Positions 40,492 to 50,048 are shown, counted from the first letter of the stretch. The stretch: DNA of 64,000 bases from JADLDB01 sp040755835 (GCA_040755835.1 JBFMAB010000044.1:1-64000), one strand, 5' to 3'. The notes: a model not told the origin generated them from the sequence alone. Numbers and translations are program-made.

Positions 40492-42630
40492 TCAGCGCCG
40501 TCGCCGGCCCAGCGCCACCACCAGCGGCAGCACTACCGGCCACCACGCCGGCGCCGTGCCGCAGCCGCCACAGCTGCCCATCGCCACCGTGGAGCCGTCG
40601 CCGCCGCCCGTCGCGTCACCACCGCCGCCGCCCATCGCCGCGCTCCCGCCGCCGGTCGCGTCACCGCCATCACCTCCGCCGGTCGCGACGCCACCACCCC
40701 CGCCGGCCGCCGCGCCGCCACCGCCGCCGGTCGCATCACCACCGCCGCCGCCGGTCGCCGCGCCACCGCCCGTCGCGTCGCCACCACCGCCGCCCGTCGC
40801 CGCGCCTCCTCCGGTTCCACCGCCGACGCCCGCGTCCATCTCCACGCCCGCGTCCGTCATCACCATCGGCGGCGTGCCGAAGCGCCAGATGCGGGAGATG
40901 GCCACCTCGTCCAACTCGCCGTCGAACGCGCCGTCGCCATTCGCCGGGCAGGCCGAGCGCGAGCCGGGCGCGCCGAAGTACAGCGTGTCACCCGTCGCCT
41001 GCAGCAGCGCGGGCGCGCGGACGACGCGGTTGGTTTCCACGCCGTTGACGAGGAAAGCCATGGTGCCTGTCGCCGCGTCGTACTCGAATGCGACGTGCGT
41101 CCACTGCGCGATGGGGATCGGCTGCAGCGAGCGGATGTCGTACTGAATGCCGCCGGCCACCCGCACGCGGGCCTGGAGCGACAGGTCGTCTTCCAACACC
41201 AGGCTGTACGCTCCGTTGATGTTCGACTTGCCCAGCAGCAGCCGGTAGTTGTTGTTCCCGTCGCAGTCCGGCGAGACGCGCGGCTTCACCATCATCTCCA
41301 CGGTGATGGCGTTGACCGGCGAGAGGCTCACCGAGTGCGGCACCTCCACGCGGCCCGACAGGCCGTCGAACACCAGCGCTTTGCCCAGCGCCCCGTTGTT
41401 CCGCAGCGGGAAGGTCGCGCCCGTCTTCACCGAGCCGGTGTTGGAGTACCCCGAGCTGTCCGCCGTGTGCGTGCGGTCGTAGGCGCCCTGCGCGGTGACG
41501 AACTCGTTCAGGTGCCAGAAGCCCGCGTAGCGCCCGTCGAGCCCATCGTCGAAGACGAGCTCGACGTAGTTGGACGTGTTGGAGCCGAAGAAGGGCCACA
41601 CGTCCACGCCCCGGGTGAAGGGCAGCGGCCGCGCGTTCATCGGGCCCGGCGAGGTGAAGAAGAGCCGCACCGTCTGGTCCGTGTCCGGGTTCGCCGCGCC
41701 ATCGATGTGCGCGACCTGCCAGTTGGTCGGGTAGCCGAGCACCGACAGCGCGTTGCGCCGGGGCCCGCAGCCCGGTGGATCTTCGTTCGGCGGCTGCGTG
41801 CGGCACGGCATGTTCACCGCGGTGAAGGTGATCGCCTCGCCGTCGGGGAAAATCCACGGGTAGCCGCCGTACACCAGCTGCCCCGGCGTGAAGGCCACGC
41901 CCGCCGGGTCGCGCAGCGGGCGATCCGCCAGCTTGTAGCGGCTCACCAGCGGGTCCGTGTTCATCGCCGAGATGGACTTCGGCGCCGTCCACCCCGTGGC
42001 CGCGCACGGGCTGGTGTTCACCGAGTACACCATCGTGTCGATGCTGCCGGAGTTGTTCGGGTGGCCCTGCCAGACGAGCAGCTTCCCGTCGCGCGTCACC
42101 GACGGCTCGATGCCGCGCAGGGTGGGCGACAGCGCCTGCAGCTGCGCCTGCGTCCAACTGAAGCCCGCCACCGCAGCCTGCGCCGTGCCCGGGTTCGACA
42201 CGCGTACGCTGAGGCGGCGCCGCCGCATCGTGTTGTTGGGCGCGGCCGCGAGCGCGTCGGAGTCGATGACCCAGAGGTCGTAGCAGGCGTCGCTGCCGTT
42301 CGGATCCGGCGCGCCCGACGAGGTGCAGCGCGTCGGTTGCGGCGTCTCCTCGCACAGCGCGAGCGCGTTCTCGTTGTTGGTCGGCGGCTGAATGACGACC
42401 GGCGGCGAGAAGGTCTGCGACATGTCCGGCGTGCCGCCGTTGGGCTGCGCGGCCTGCGCCCGCAGCGCGCGCGCGACCCAGCCCTCGCCGGTGGCGACGA
42501 CGAACAGCTGGCCGTCGAAGGTGACGTTGTGGCCGTTGCCGCCCAGGGGGCTCGTGACGCCGACGGGCGCGGTGGCGGCCAGGACGGGGCTGCTGATGAC
42601 GACGGTCAGCGTCGCGAAGAGGGCGCGCAT
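40492..42630 (-). CDS. Secreted LamG-domain protein with a MYXO-CTERM-type tail
   Basis: The product has 712 residues. A signal peptide (MRALFATLTVVISSPVLAA) is followed by a long beta-rich region with propeller-like pieces (IEPSVTRDGKLLVWQGHP, YPWIFPDGEAITFTAV). A LamG/concanavalin-type domain (about 420-590) contains GKALVFDGLSGRVEVPHS and QWTHVAFEYDAATGTMAFLV. A Gly/Ala/Asp/Thr repeat tract follows, ending in CGGCG, a hydrophobic helix and RRRR. That last arrangement is the Cys-helix-Arg signal of MYXO-CTERM sorting tails, which are processed for surface attachment. It probably binds or modifies sugars or matrix. GGGAGGCGA precedes the ATG. Confidence 0.85.
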   Translation of the reverse strand: MRALFATLTVVISSPVLAATAPVGVTSPLGGNGHNVTFDGQLFVVATGEGWVARALRAQAAQPNGGTPDMSQTFSPPVVIQPPTNNENALALCEETPQPTRCTSSGAPDPNGSDACYDLWVIDSDALAAAPNNTMRRRRLSVRVSNPGTAQAAVAGFSWTQAQLQALSPTLRGIEPSVTRDGKLLVWQGHPNNSGSIDTMVYSVNTSPCAATGWTAPKSISAMNTDPLVSRYKLADRPLRDPAGVAFTPGQLVYGGYPWIFPDGEAITFTAVNMPCRTQPPNEDPPGCGPRRNALSVLGYPTNWQVAHIDGAANPDTDQTVRLFFTSPGPMNARPLPFTRGVDVWPFFGSNTSNYVELVFDDGLDGRYAGFWHLNEFVTAQGAYDRTHTADSSGYSNTGSVKTGATFPLRNNGALGKALVFDGLSGRVEVPHSVSLSPVNAITVEMMVKPRVSPDCDGNNNYRLLLGKSNINGAYSLVLEDDLSLQARVRVAGGIQYDIRSLQPIPIAQWTHVAFEYDAATGTMAFLVNGVETNRVVRAPALLQATGDTLYFGAPGSRSACPANGDGAFDGELDEVAISRIWRFGTPPMVMTDAGVEMDAGVGGGTGGGAATGGGGGDATGGGAATGGGGGDATGGGGGAAAGGGGGVATGGGDGGDATGGGSAAMGGGGGDATGGGDGSTVAMGSCGGCGTAPAWWPVVLPLVVALGRRRR
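40570..40830 (-). repeat. Gly/Ala/Asp/Thr codon repeat tract
   Basis: The minus strand encodes repeats of GGGGGDATGGGAAT type between the LamG domain and the sorting tail. Units are multiples of three bases, so length may vary without frame loss. It is probably a wall-spanning flexible stalk. Confidence 0.75.
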
Positions 42631-42776
42631 TCGCCTCCCTTGAAGTGGTCCCCTTGTGCCGCAGCGCCTTCCATACCGGGCTCGCCGCGCGTCGCGCAAC
42701 CGTCGCCCCGTGAGACACAGTGTGAACGCGCGTGCACAGGTGACGAAGGGCGGGGGGTCCTCCACAATGCGCGGCG

Positions 42777-43970
42777 ATGCGGGCGCTCTCTGCCAGCCTG
42801 GGGCTGCTCTTCTTCGCCGCGTGCGGCGGCGGTGCGGGCGTGGACGGCGGGCTGCCGGACGCGGGCGGGGCGGACGCCGGCACCGACGCGGGGCGCCCGG
42901 TGCCGAATGTCGTCGTGGAGAAGAGCCTCTTCTGGTCCGACGCTGCGCTCCTCGACGATCCGCAGGTCGTCTCCTTCTCGAAGCTGTTGGCCACCGTCGC
43001 GCCCGACGGCCACGGCGGGAAGCTCCTCGCGGCGTGGTTCCACCGCTTCGCCACCACCGCGCACTCCGAGCGCGCGCTGCCGGCGCAGTTCATCGACCGG
43101 GTCGCCCTGGCGCAGGGCGCAGACCCGGCGGCGTGGGACCTGTCGACGCTGCCCTTCAAGGTGACGGGGGTGCACAACCGCATCGACCTCGCCGACCTGT
43201 CGCCGGGCGGACATTGCGGCGAGTTCCGCGTCTCCGCCGCGTCCACCGACGTCACGTTGCAGCCGTTCCACGCGCTCTTCCTCTTCCGCCAGCCCGCGGG
43301 GCCGGGCGATGTGCGCGACGGTCGCGTCACCTGCGAGGCGACCGCGCGCGCGTGGGCCGAGCTGTCCACGCTGGAGGGCGCCGTACTCACCGACGCGCTG
43401 CGCGCCGCGTTCGCCGAGCACCTCACGCGCGACCGCTTCCTCCTGCTGGAGACGGTGGAGTTCACCCTCGCGCCCTGGGAGTGGCGGCAGTGGGTGAAGG
43501 TGCCGGACCCGACGGGCGAGCTGCCCTTCGTCCTCGACAACCCGGCGCTCTTCCAGCAGGTCGACGTCGACGGGCTGAACCCCTCGGGCGCGCGGCGCGA
43601 CGAGTTCATCGCGTGGGTGAACGACAACGCCGATGCGCTCGACGCGCGGCGCGTGCTCATCCCCGAGCGCTTCCGCGCCCCGTCCGTGCGGGTGAGCCAG
43701 GGCGTGGTGCGCACGCCGCTGTCGCTCCGCGGCCTGCCGGCGGCGACGCTGGCGAGGCTGCCGAACCTGGGCGCCAACCTCGAATTGGTCGGTTGCGCCG
43801 CCTGCCACACCGCCGACGCGGACTTCGTGCAGACGAAACTCGACCGCTCGGTGAGCCCCTTCTACGAGAAGGAGTTGAAGGCGCGCGCGACGCACCTCGA
43901 GGCGCTGGCCCGCGGCGAGGCGCCGTCCGTTCCGTTCGGCCCGTTGCAGACGAGCCCGAAGCTGCCGTGA
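42777..43970 (+). CDS. Lipoprotein with one c-type heme motif
   Basis: The product has 397 residues. The signal peptide MRALSASLGLLFFAAC ends in a lipobox Cys, with a Gly/Asp-rich spacer after it. The long middle region has no recognised fold. CAACHTADADF near residue 340 is a heme c attachment motif. The two heme-motif proteins of this window (this one and 29660-31066) share the CAACH sequence. It probably works in envelope electron transfer. Its TGA overlaps the GTG start of the methyltransferase gene by GTGA, so the two are cotranscribed. Confidence 0.8.
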   Translation: MRALSASLGLLFFAACGGGAGVDGGLPDAGGADAGTDAGRPVPNVVVEKSLFWSDAALLDDPQVVSFSKLLATVAPDGHGGKLLAAWFHRFATTAHSERALPAQFIDRVALAQGADPAAWDLSTLPFKVTGVHNRIDLADLSPGGHCGEFRVSAASTDVTLQPFHALFLFRQPAGPGDVRDGRVTCEATARAWAELSTLEGAVLTDALRAAFAEHLTRDRFLLLETVEFTLAPWEWRQWVKVPDPTGELPFVLDNPALFQQVDVDGLNPSGARRDEFIAWVNDNADALDARRVLIPERFRAPSVRVSQGVVRTPLSLRGLPAATLARLPNLGANLELVGCAACHTADADFVQTKLDRSVSPFYEKELKARATHLEALARGEAPSVPFGPLQTSPKLP

Positions 43971-44875
43971 AAAATCCCCTCGGCCCGCTGCTCGCCGCGA
44001 AGCGCGCGGTGCTCTTCGACGGCGGCATGGCCAGCGAGCTGGAGCGCCGCGGCTTCGATTTGTCGAGCCACCTGTGGAGCGCCCGCCTGCTGGTGGACGC
44101 GCCCGGCGCCATCGAGGCCGTTCAACGCGAGTACGCCGAGGCCGGCGCGGACGTGGTGTGCAGCGCGTCGTACCAGGCGAGCCGCGAGGGCTTCGCGCGC
44201 GTGGGGCTGTCCGCCGCGGACGCGGACGCGCTCATCACGCGCTCGGTGGTACACGCGCGCGAGGCCGTGGCGGGGCGCGCCCTCGTCGCCGCGTCGCTGG
44301 GGCCGTACGGCGCGGTGCTGGCCGACGGCAGCGAGTACACCGGTGACTACCCGCTGACGGTCGACGCGCTGGCCGACTTCCACCGCCCGCGCCTCGCCGC
44401 GGCGCTCGCCGGCGCGCCGGACCTCGTGCTGTTCGAGACCGTCCCCTCCGCCGCGGAGGCCGAAGCGTTGGCGCGCCTCTTCGCCGAGCACCCGGAGGTG
44501 CCCTTCATGGTGACCTTCTCCACGCGCGACGGCGCGCACCTCGCGCACGGCGAGCGCTTCGCCGGCGTCGCCCGCGCGCTGGCGAGGCACCCCAACCTCG
44601 TCGCCGTCGGGGTGAACTGCCTGCCGCCGGACCGCGTGGTGCCGCTGCTGTCCAGCGCGGCCGGCCTCACGGTGCCGCTCGCCGCGTCGCCCAACTCCGG
44701 CGAGACGTGGGACGCGTCGGCGCGGCGGTGGGTGGGCCAGCCGCTCGCCGGAGAGGACTTCGGCGCGCTGGTGCGCCGCTCCCTCGACGCCGGCGCGCAG
44801 GTGGTGGGCGGCTGCTGCCGGACGACACCCGCGGACATCGCCGCCGCCCGGCGCGTCATCGACGGGAACGCCTGA
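43967..44875 (+). CDS. mmuM: Homocysteine S-methyltransferase
   Basis: The product has 302 residues with the zinc-thiolate site of the MmuM/BHMT family: GVNCLPPD (first Cys) and GGCCRTTPADI (Cys pair). The N terminus has the substrate loop LFDGGMASELERRG. The enzyme transfers a methyl group from S-methylmethionine or S-adenosylmethionine to homocysteine, giving methionine. It starts at GTG 43967, overlapping the upstream stop. The pairing with a heme lipoprotein gene is unusual for this enzyme. Confidence 0.92.
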   Translation: MKNPLGPLLAAKRAVLFDGGMASELERRGFDLSSHLWSARLLVDAPGAIEAVQREYAEAGADVVCSASYQASREGFARVGLSAADADALITRSVVHAREAVAGRALVAASLGPYGAVLADGSEYTGDYPLTVDALADFHRPRLAAALAGAPDLVLFETVPSAAEAEALARLFAEHPEVPFMVTFSTRDGAHLAHGERFAGVARALARHPNLVAVGVNCLPPDRVVPLLSSAAGLTVPLAASPNSGETWDASARRWVGQPLAGEDFGALVRRSLDAGAQVVGGCCRTTPADIAAARRVIDGNA

Positions 44876-44939
44876 CGCGCGTCGCTCGAGGCTGCCGCTG
44901 GGCCATGACGCACGGGCGCCGTCGCGCGACGGGAAGCCC

Positions 44940-46106
44940 TTGACCGCCTCCGACGCCACGGCCCGCGTCGTCTTCCTCGACGTCGCCCGCTTCCTCGCCA
45001 TCGGCCTCATGACGTTCGCCCACGTGGTGGACTCGCTGCTGCTGCCGGCAGAGTGGAAGTCGGGCTTCGGCGCGGCCTCCGCGCTGACGCGGGGCTCGAC
45101 GGCGCCGCTCTTCCTGCTGGTGGGCGGCTGGGCCTTCGCCGTCGCCTCGCGGCCGCACCTCGACGCGTACCGCCGACCGGGCCCGAAGCTGCTCGCTCGC
45201 CTGTCGCGCGTGCTGACGCTGTGCCTGTGGGGCTGGGTGCTGACGATGCCGTGGTGGCACCCGCGCTTCCCGCACGGGGCGCCGGAGGACACCCGGGTGG
45301 CGTTCACGGGCCTGTCCGCGCCGCACTGCGTGGGCCTGTCGCTCCTCGTCGCGCAGGGCCCGGCGCTGGCGACGCGCACGCCCCAGCAGCTCGAGCGAGC
45401 GCTCTTCCGGCGGCGGTGGGCTTCGTGGCGCTCGCGCCCTTCGTCTTCCGCGCGGCGGGCGCGCTGCCGTGGATGCTGCAGGGCCCGTTCCGCGCGACGG
45501 CGTACCCGGCGGGCTTCCCGCTCTTCCCGTGGAGCGNNNNNNNNNNGTCCTCGGCGCGGGGCTGGGGCTGTGGTCCGCCCGCCGCGGGTGGAGCCCCGGG
45601 CAGCTTTCGGCGCTGCTGGCGGGCCTCGCGGCCCTCTCGCTTTGCGTCTCGCTGCTGACGGAAGGCGCCGTCACCCGGCGGCTGGGCGACGACTCCGGCT
45701 TCCTGGCCCCCAGCCTCGTGCTGCGCCGGCTGGCGGTGGCGTCGGGCGTGCTGGCGGTGGTGGCCTTCGTCACGCGGCGCGTGCGCGCGCTGCCCGACGC
45801 GGTGCTGGTGCCGAGCCGCGCTTCGCTGACCTTCTACGTCGCGCACATGGCCGTCATCTGGGGCACGCCGTGGGGTGTCGGGCTGCACCACGCCGTCGGC
45901 GCGACGCTGACGTGGGGGCTGCGCGGCGGTGAGCTTCGTTGTCCTGGCCGGCGAGTGGGTGGCGGTGCGCGCCGCGAAGGCGGGCGACGCGGCTCGTGCG
46001 CGCGGCGTGGGCGAGGCTGCGTCCCGCGGGGGCGCCCGTCGACGCCGAGCCTGCGGCCGCCCAGGCCGGTGTCGAGTCGGAAGCGGCCGGCAGCCCCACC
46101 GCCTGA
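44940..46106 (+). pseudogene. HGSNAT/DUF1624-like membrane acyltransferase, broken in several places
   Basis: The N-terminal part (TTG 44940 to about 45410) has FLDVARFLAIGLMTFAHVVD and TAPLFLLVGGWAFAVAS, which match heparan-alpha-glucosaminide acetyltransferase-like membrane enzymes. The protein then continues in another frame (FVALAPFVFRAAGALPWMLQ), is cut by the N gap, resumes in a third frame (ASLTFYVAHMAVIWG), shifts again near 45925 (SFVVLAGEWVAV) and probably again near 45990, ending at the TGA 46104-46106. All pieces have normal codon use and follow in order. This many lesions next to a gap point to assembly or read errors rather than natural decay. Confidence 0.7.
45537..45546. other. 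Assembly gap (10 Ns)
   Basis: Ten unknown bases interrupt the acyltransferase gene. The true gap length is unknown, so downstream frame relations within this gene cannot be trusted. Confidence 1.
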
Positions 46107-46197
46107 CGGCGGCGTCGGGACGCGCGCCGGAGAGTCGCCGGCGTCGGGTACGCGGAGGCCCGTCCGTGCCCGGGCGTGCGCGGCGGTGGCCTGGAAG

Positions 46198-47397
46198 TCA
46201 CCCGCCGAAGAGCGCGCGCAGCCCGTACGCCGTCCCCAGCCCGAGGTAGGTGCCGAGCGCGAGGCCCGCGAGGCCCAGCGTGAGGCCCGGCCCCACCAGC
46301 GTGCGGTTCTTCAGCGCCGCCGCCACCGGCCCGATGAAGGGCGGCCCGAAGATGGCCGCGGCCGAGCTGATGAGCGCGGTGTCGAGGTCGATGCGGAAGG
46401 CCCAGCACAGCGTGAAGTGCAGCGTTGACGCCAGCAGCAGCACCGCCAGCACGAAGAAGAGCAGCAAGAGGCTGCCGCCGCCGAGCTGCCGGACGTCAGC
46501 GAGGCTGCCCACCGCCACGCAGAAGACGAGCAGCACGTACTCACCCAACTCGAAGGCGCCGCCCAGCGCCCGCACCCGCGCCGACAGGGACGCCGCGATG
46601 CCCAGCGTGGTGATGAGGAGCAGCACCAGCCCCGGCTCCAGCCTCCCCAGCGCCAGCAGCGCGCCGCCCGCCGCGACGCCCACGATGACGGCGGCCAGCG
46701 CGAGGGCCTGCGCCATGGGCTTCGCGTGCGACAGCGTCCACCGCGACAGCGGCTCGCCCGAGGTGTCGAAGGCGTCGACGTGCTCGTCGCCGGTGAAGGG
46801 CCGCAGGATGCGGCCCAGCAGCCGCGGCGCGAGCGACAGCAGGAACAACAGGTACGCGCCGCCGCAGACGACGTCGGCGGCGTTCAGCAGCACGAACGTC
46901 TCGCTGCGCGTGCCGACGGCGAGGCCCACCGCGCTCATGTTCGCCGTGCCGCCCACGTACACGCCCACCAGCATGCCGGCGACCTTCCACCACTCGTCCA
47001 CCCGCGCGCGGAACACGACGCCCACCAGCGCCGCCGCGACGATGGCCGACAGGCAGGCGAGGCCGAAGCCGAGCAGCACGCCCCTCGCGAGCCCCACCCA
47101 CTTCCGCACGTCGGTGGAGAAGAGCAGCAGGGGAATCGCCAGCGGCACCGCGGCCTCGGACACGGTGAGGGACGCGTGCCCCGCCAGCTTCAGCCCCGGG
47201 ACGTTCGCCAGCAGGATGCCGGCGACATAGCACAGCACCACCGGGCCCACGGCCTTCGCGGCGCGGCTCCTCTGCGCGGCGAACAGCGCCAGCCCCGGCA
47301 CCGCGACGCAGAAGAGCACCTGCGCGACGGCGAGCAGCCCCCAGGCCGGCGCGTCCGCGGCGGTCGGCGCGCTGCCGAGGAGGAGGGCCGGCGTCAT
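46198..47397 (-). CDS. DUF819 family membrane protein
   Basis: The product has 399 residues and about ten to twelve membrane helices. It contains the family segments MLVGVYVGGTANMSAVGLA, FGPPFIGPVAAALKN and LLLITTLGIAASLS. DUF819 proteins are transporter-like and predicted to be secondary carriers; the substrate is unknown. The ATG (47395-47397) overlaps the stop of the upstream TSUP gene by ATGA, so translation is coupled. Confidence 0.85.
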   Translation of the reverse strand: MTPALLLGSAPTAADAPAWGLLAVAQVLFCVAVPGLALFAAQRSRAAKAVGPVVLCYVAGILLANVPGLKLAGHASLTVSEAAVPLAIPLLLFSTDVRKWVGLARGVLLGFGLACLSAIVAAALVGVVFRARVDEWWKVAGMLVGVYVGGTANMSAVGLAVGTRSETFVLLNAADVVCGGAYLLFLLSLAPRLLGRILRPFTGDEHVDAFDTSGEPLSRWTLSHAKPMAQALALAAVIVGVAAGGALLALGRLEPGLVLLLITTLGIAASLSARVRALGGAFELGEYVLLVFCVAVGSLADVRQLGGGSLLLLFFVLAVLLLASTLHFTLCWAFRIDLDTALISSAAAIFGPPFIGPVAAALKNRTLVGPGLTLGLAGLALGTYLGLGTAYGLRALFGG

Positions 47398-48467
47398 CGC
47401 CACCACCTCGTCGCGGACTCCGCCCACGCCGCGTCGTCCGGCGTGCCCGGCGTCGCCCGAGTGCGAGCCTCGACGCGCAGGCGACCGGCGCGAGCCCTGG
47501 GCGCGCCCGTCCTCGGGACGAGCCGCCACGCGGCCTTCACCGCCGGGCGAGGCGTCGTCGAGGCGCCGCCCGCCGGGCCGACGAGGGCCGCTCGGCGCGG
47601 GGCCTTCGCGGTCAGCACGAAGCGAGCGGTCAGGTGTGGGCCGCCGGCCCGCGCCGGGCCGGCGGGCGCTGCCGGGTGCGCCTCGGACTGCTCCCCGTCG
47701 GCGCGGGTCGGGGAGGGCGCCGGCCAGATCGCCGCCTTCAGTGAATTCATCGCCAGCACACCGCCGGCCAGCAGCAGCAACGCGGCCACCGCCACGCGGA
47801 AGCGCCGCTCATCGAGTCGTTGGTGGACGTACTCGCCGGCGACGATGCCGAGGCCCAGCGGCGCCAGCATCAGCGCGCTCGTGCCCAGCGTGGTGGTGGT
47901 GATCTCCCCCTGCAGCACCAGCCGCGGCAGCACCAGCGAGTTGAGCGCGACCCACAAGGCCGACAGCGTCGCGCGGAAACTCGCCTTGTCCTTCAGTTCG
48001 CGCGCCGAGACGAAGACGGCCAGCGGCCCGCCCGTCGCGTACACGCCGTGGATGACGCCGGCGCCCAGCAGCGCCGCCGCGCGGACCGGTGGCGAGAGCG
48101 GCGCGCCCTCGCCGTGCACCGAGAGCGCGCGCTGGAGCTGCCACGCCGCCACGCCGACCACGAAGACGCCGAACGCGGGCTTGAGCCACGCCGCCTCGTT
48201 GGCGCGGCTCGCCACCAGCGTGCCCACGGCCAGGCCGGCCGCCATCAGCGGCAACAGCCGCCGCCCGAGGAAGCGCCAGTCCAGCGCGCCGCGCCCCCGC
48301 AGCACCAGGTACACCGACAGCACCAGGTTCACCGGCACCAGCCACGCGAGCAGCTGCGGCACCGGCCACCACAAGGCGCCCACCGTCATCGCGACGACGA
48401 CGCTGCCGAAGCCCGCCGCGGCCTCGACGAGGAAGGCGACGAAGACGATGCCGGCGAGGAGGACCAT
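47394..48467 (-). CDS. TSUP (TauE/SafE) family anion exporter with an unusual tail
   Basis: Residues about 1-255 are a TSUP carrier with eight or so helices and the repeated start AGIVFVAFLVEAAAGFGS and the mid-protein LLGAGVIHGVYATGGP. The family moves sulfite, sulfonates or other small anions. The last ~100 residues (from about 256) are Arg/Ala/Pro-rich and unlike the family. They could be a real tail or the product of a frameshift near the carrier's end. The gene is 36 bp downstream of the lyase-like gene and overlaps the DUF819 gene. Confidence 0.82.
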   Translation of the reverse strand: MVLLAGIVFVAFLVEAAAGFGSVVVAMTVGALWWPVPQLLAWLVPVNLVLSVYLVLRGRGALDWRFLGRRLLPLMAAGLAVGTLVASRANEAAWLKPAFGVFVVGVAAWQLQRALSVHGEGAPLSPPVRAAALLGAGVIHGVYATGGPLAVFVSARELKDKASFRATLSALWVALNSLVLPRLVLQGEITTTTLGTSALMLAPLGLGIVAGEYVHQRLDERRFRVAVAALLLLAGGVLAMNSLKAAIWPAPSPTRADGEQSEAHPAAPAGPARAGGPHLTARFVLTAKAPRRAALVGPAGGASTTPRPAVKAAWRLVPRTGAPRARAGRLRVEARTRATPGTPDDAAWAESATRWWR

Positions 48468-48503
48468 GCGCGCGCCCGCGTCACGCGGGTGGAGCCGTCA
48501 CCA

Positions 48504-49820
48504 TCACACGCGGTGGAACAGGCCGTCGAGGAACTCGAGCAGGAAGTCGTCCACCTGCTGCTGGTCGGGGATCGCGCCGACCATGCCGTACATCGCCGCG
48601 CTGCCCTCCGGCGCGGGCTCGCCCGACGCGAGGCTCTTCACGCTGGCCTCGAGGTCCGCGATGAAGAGGTCGGCCACCGCCTCGTGCGCGGGGGTGATCA
48701 TGCAGTGCAGCGCGGGCGGCTTCTGCTGGCGGTCCAGCTTCCAGCCCTTCGCGTCCATCGCGTCGCCCAGCTCGTAGACGTTCAACGTGTCCGAGGTGAA
48801 GGCGAACACCCCGCCCACCGGCTCGCCCATCACCTCCAGGCCGGGGATGGCGGCGATCGCCTTCAGCATCTTCTGCGTGGTGGAGAGGATGGACCTGGCC
48901 CGCGCGACGTAGCCGTCCTCGCCGAGGTGGTGCATCACCGCCCACGCCGCGGCGATGGCGCCGCCCGGGCGCGTGCCCGCGAAGGACGGCGAGGCGTACA
49001 GCCCGCCGTTCCACCCCGAGTAGGTGAAGAACTGGTGCCGCCGCAGCGCCGAGTTCCGGTACAGCACCACCGACGCGCCCTTCGCCGCGTAGCCGTACTT
49101 GTGGAGGTCCGCCGACATCGACGTGACGCCGTCCACCTGGAAGTCGAACGGCGGCACCGGGTGCCCCGCCTGCCGCGCGAATGGCAGGAAGAAGCCGCCG
49201 AGGCACGCGTCGACGTGGCACAGCAGCCCGCGCGACTTCGCCAACGCGGCGATGGCGGGAATGTCGTCCACCACGCCCTGCGGGTACGACGGCGCGCTGC
49301 CCACCACCATCACCGTGTCGGCGTCGATGAGCGCCTCCATCGCCTGCACGTCGACGCGGAAGTCGTTGGTGATGGGGGCGTGCACCAGCTCGAGGTCGAA
49401 GTAGTGCGCCGCCTTGTCGAAGGCCGGGTGCGCCGAGTGCGGCACCACCACGCGCGGCTTCGAGACGCCCTTCTCGCGGCGGCCCCACTCGCGGGCCGTC
49501 TTCATCGCCATCATGATGCTGTCGGTGCCGCCCGACGTCATGGTGCCGGCCACGTCGTCGTCGCCGCCCAACAGGCCGGCGGCCATCGAGACGACCTCGC
49601 ACTCCATCTCCCGCAGCGACGGGAAGGCGACCGGCGACAGGCCGTTCTCGCTCATGAACTCGGTGTACGCGTCCTTGAGCAGTTGGCTCACCTCGTCGCC
49701 GGCGAAGTACACGAGCGAGAAGGTGCGGCCGTCCCTCCACTTCGCGTCCTCGCGGCGCTTCCCCTGGAGCATCTTCAGCACGTCTCGCGACGGCGTCCCG
49801 TGCTTCGGCAGCGTCTTCAT
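48504..49820 (-). CDS. Sphingosine-1-phosphate-lyase-like PLP enzyme
   Basis: The product has 438 residues. The PLP lysine is K241 in SMSADLHKYGYAAKGAS, and D204 (CHVDACLGGF) holds the pyridine nitrogen. TMTSGGTDSIMMA binds the phosphate. The CHVDACLGGF and SADLHKYGYAAKG segments are those of eukaryotic and bacterial S1P lyases more than of glutamate decarboxylases. The family splits phosphorylated sphingoid bases into an aldehyde and phosphoethanolamine. Sphingolipid use would fit a myxobacterium; a related amino acid decarboxylase is the alternative. It heads an operon with TSUP and DUF819 carriers. Confidence 0.85.
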   Translation of the reverse strand: MKTLPKHGTPSRDVLKMLQGKRREDAKWRDGRTFSLVYFAGDEVSQLLKDAYTEFMSENGLSPVAFPSLREMECEVVSMAAGLLGGDDDVAGTMTSGGTDSIMMAMKTAREWGRREKGVSKPRVVVPHSAHPAFDKAAHYFDLELVHAPITNDFRVDVQAMEALIDADTVMVVGSAPSYPQGVVDDIPAIAALAKSRGLLCHVDACLGGFFLPFARQAGHPVPPFDFQVDGVTSMSADLHKYGYAAKGASVVLYRNSALRRHQFFTYSGWNGGLYASPSFAGTRPGGAIAAAWAVMHHLGEDGYVARARSILSTTQKMLKAIAAIPGLEVMGEPVGGVFAFTSDTLNVYELGDAMDAKGWKLDRQQKPPALHCMITPAHEAVADLFIADLEASVKSLASGEPAPEGSAAMYGMVGAIPDQQQVDDFLLEFLDGLFHRV

Positions 49821-50048
49821 CGTCGTCTCCTCCGTGCGTGCTGCGGTGTGCGCGTGGGTCTGTACCCGCTGATTTCGATGACGCGGTCACTGTTATGAAA
49901 GGGCCGGTCGAACAAACAGCCGCGTCGGTTTGGACCGAGGCGCCGGAAGGTTCGACGCCCCGAAAGGTTTTCGTGGGCCTCACGCGCCGCCGGTCGGTAT
50001 GGTCCGCCGGGACGGCGGCAGGCGACCCATCACGCCATCGGGGGCGAC

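Noticed and set aside
40126..43164. A 1012-codon plus-strand open frame
   Set aside because: Apart from its first 80 codons it is antisense to the LamG gene and His/Arg-rich.
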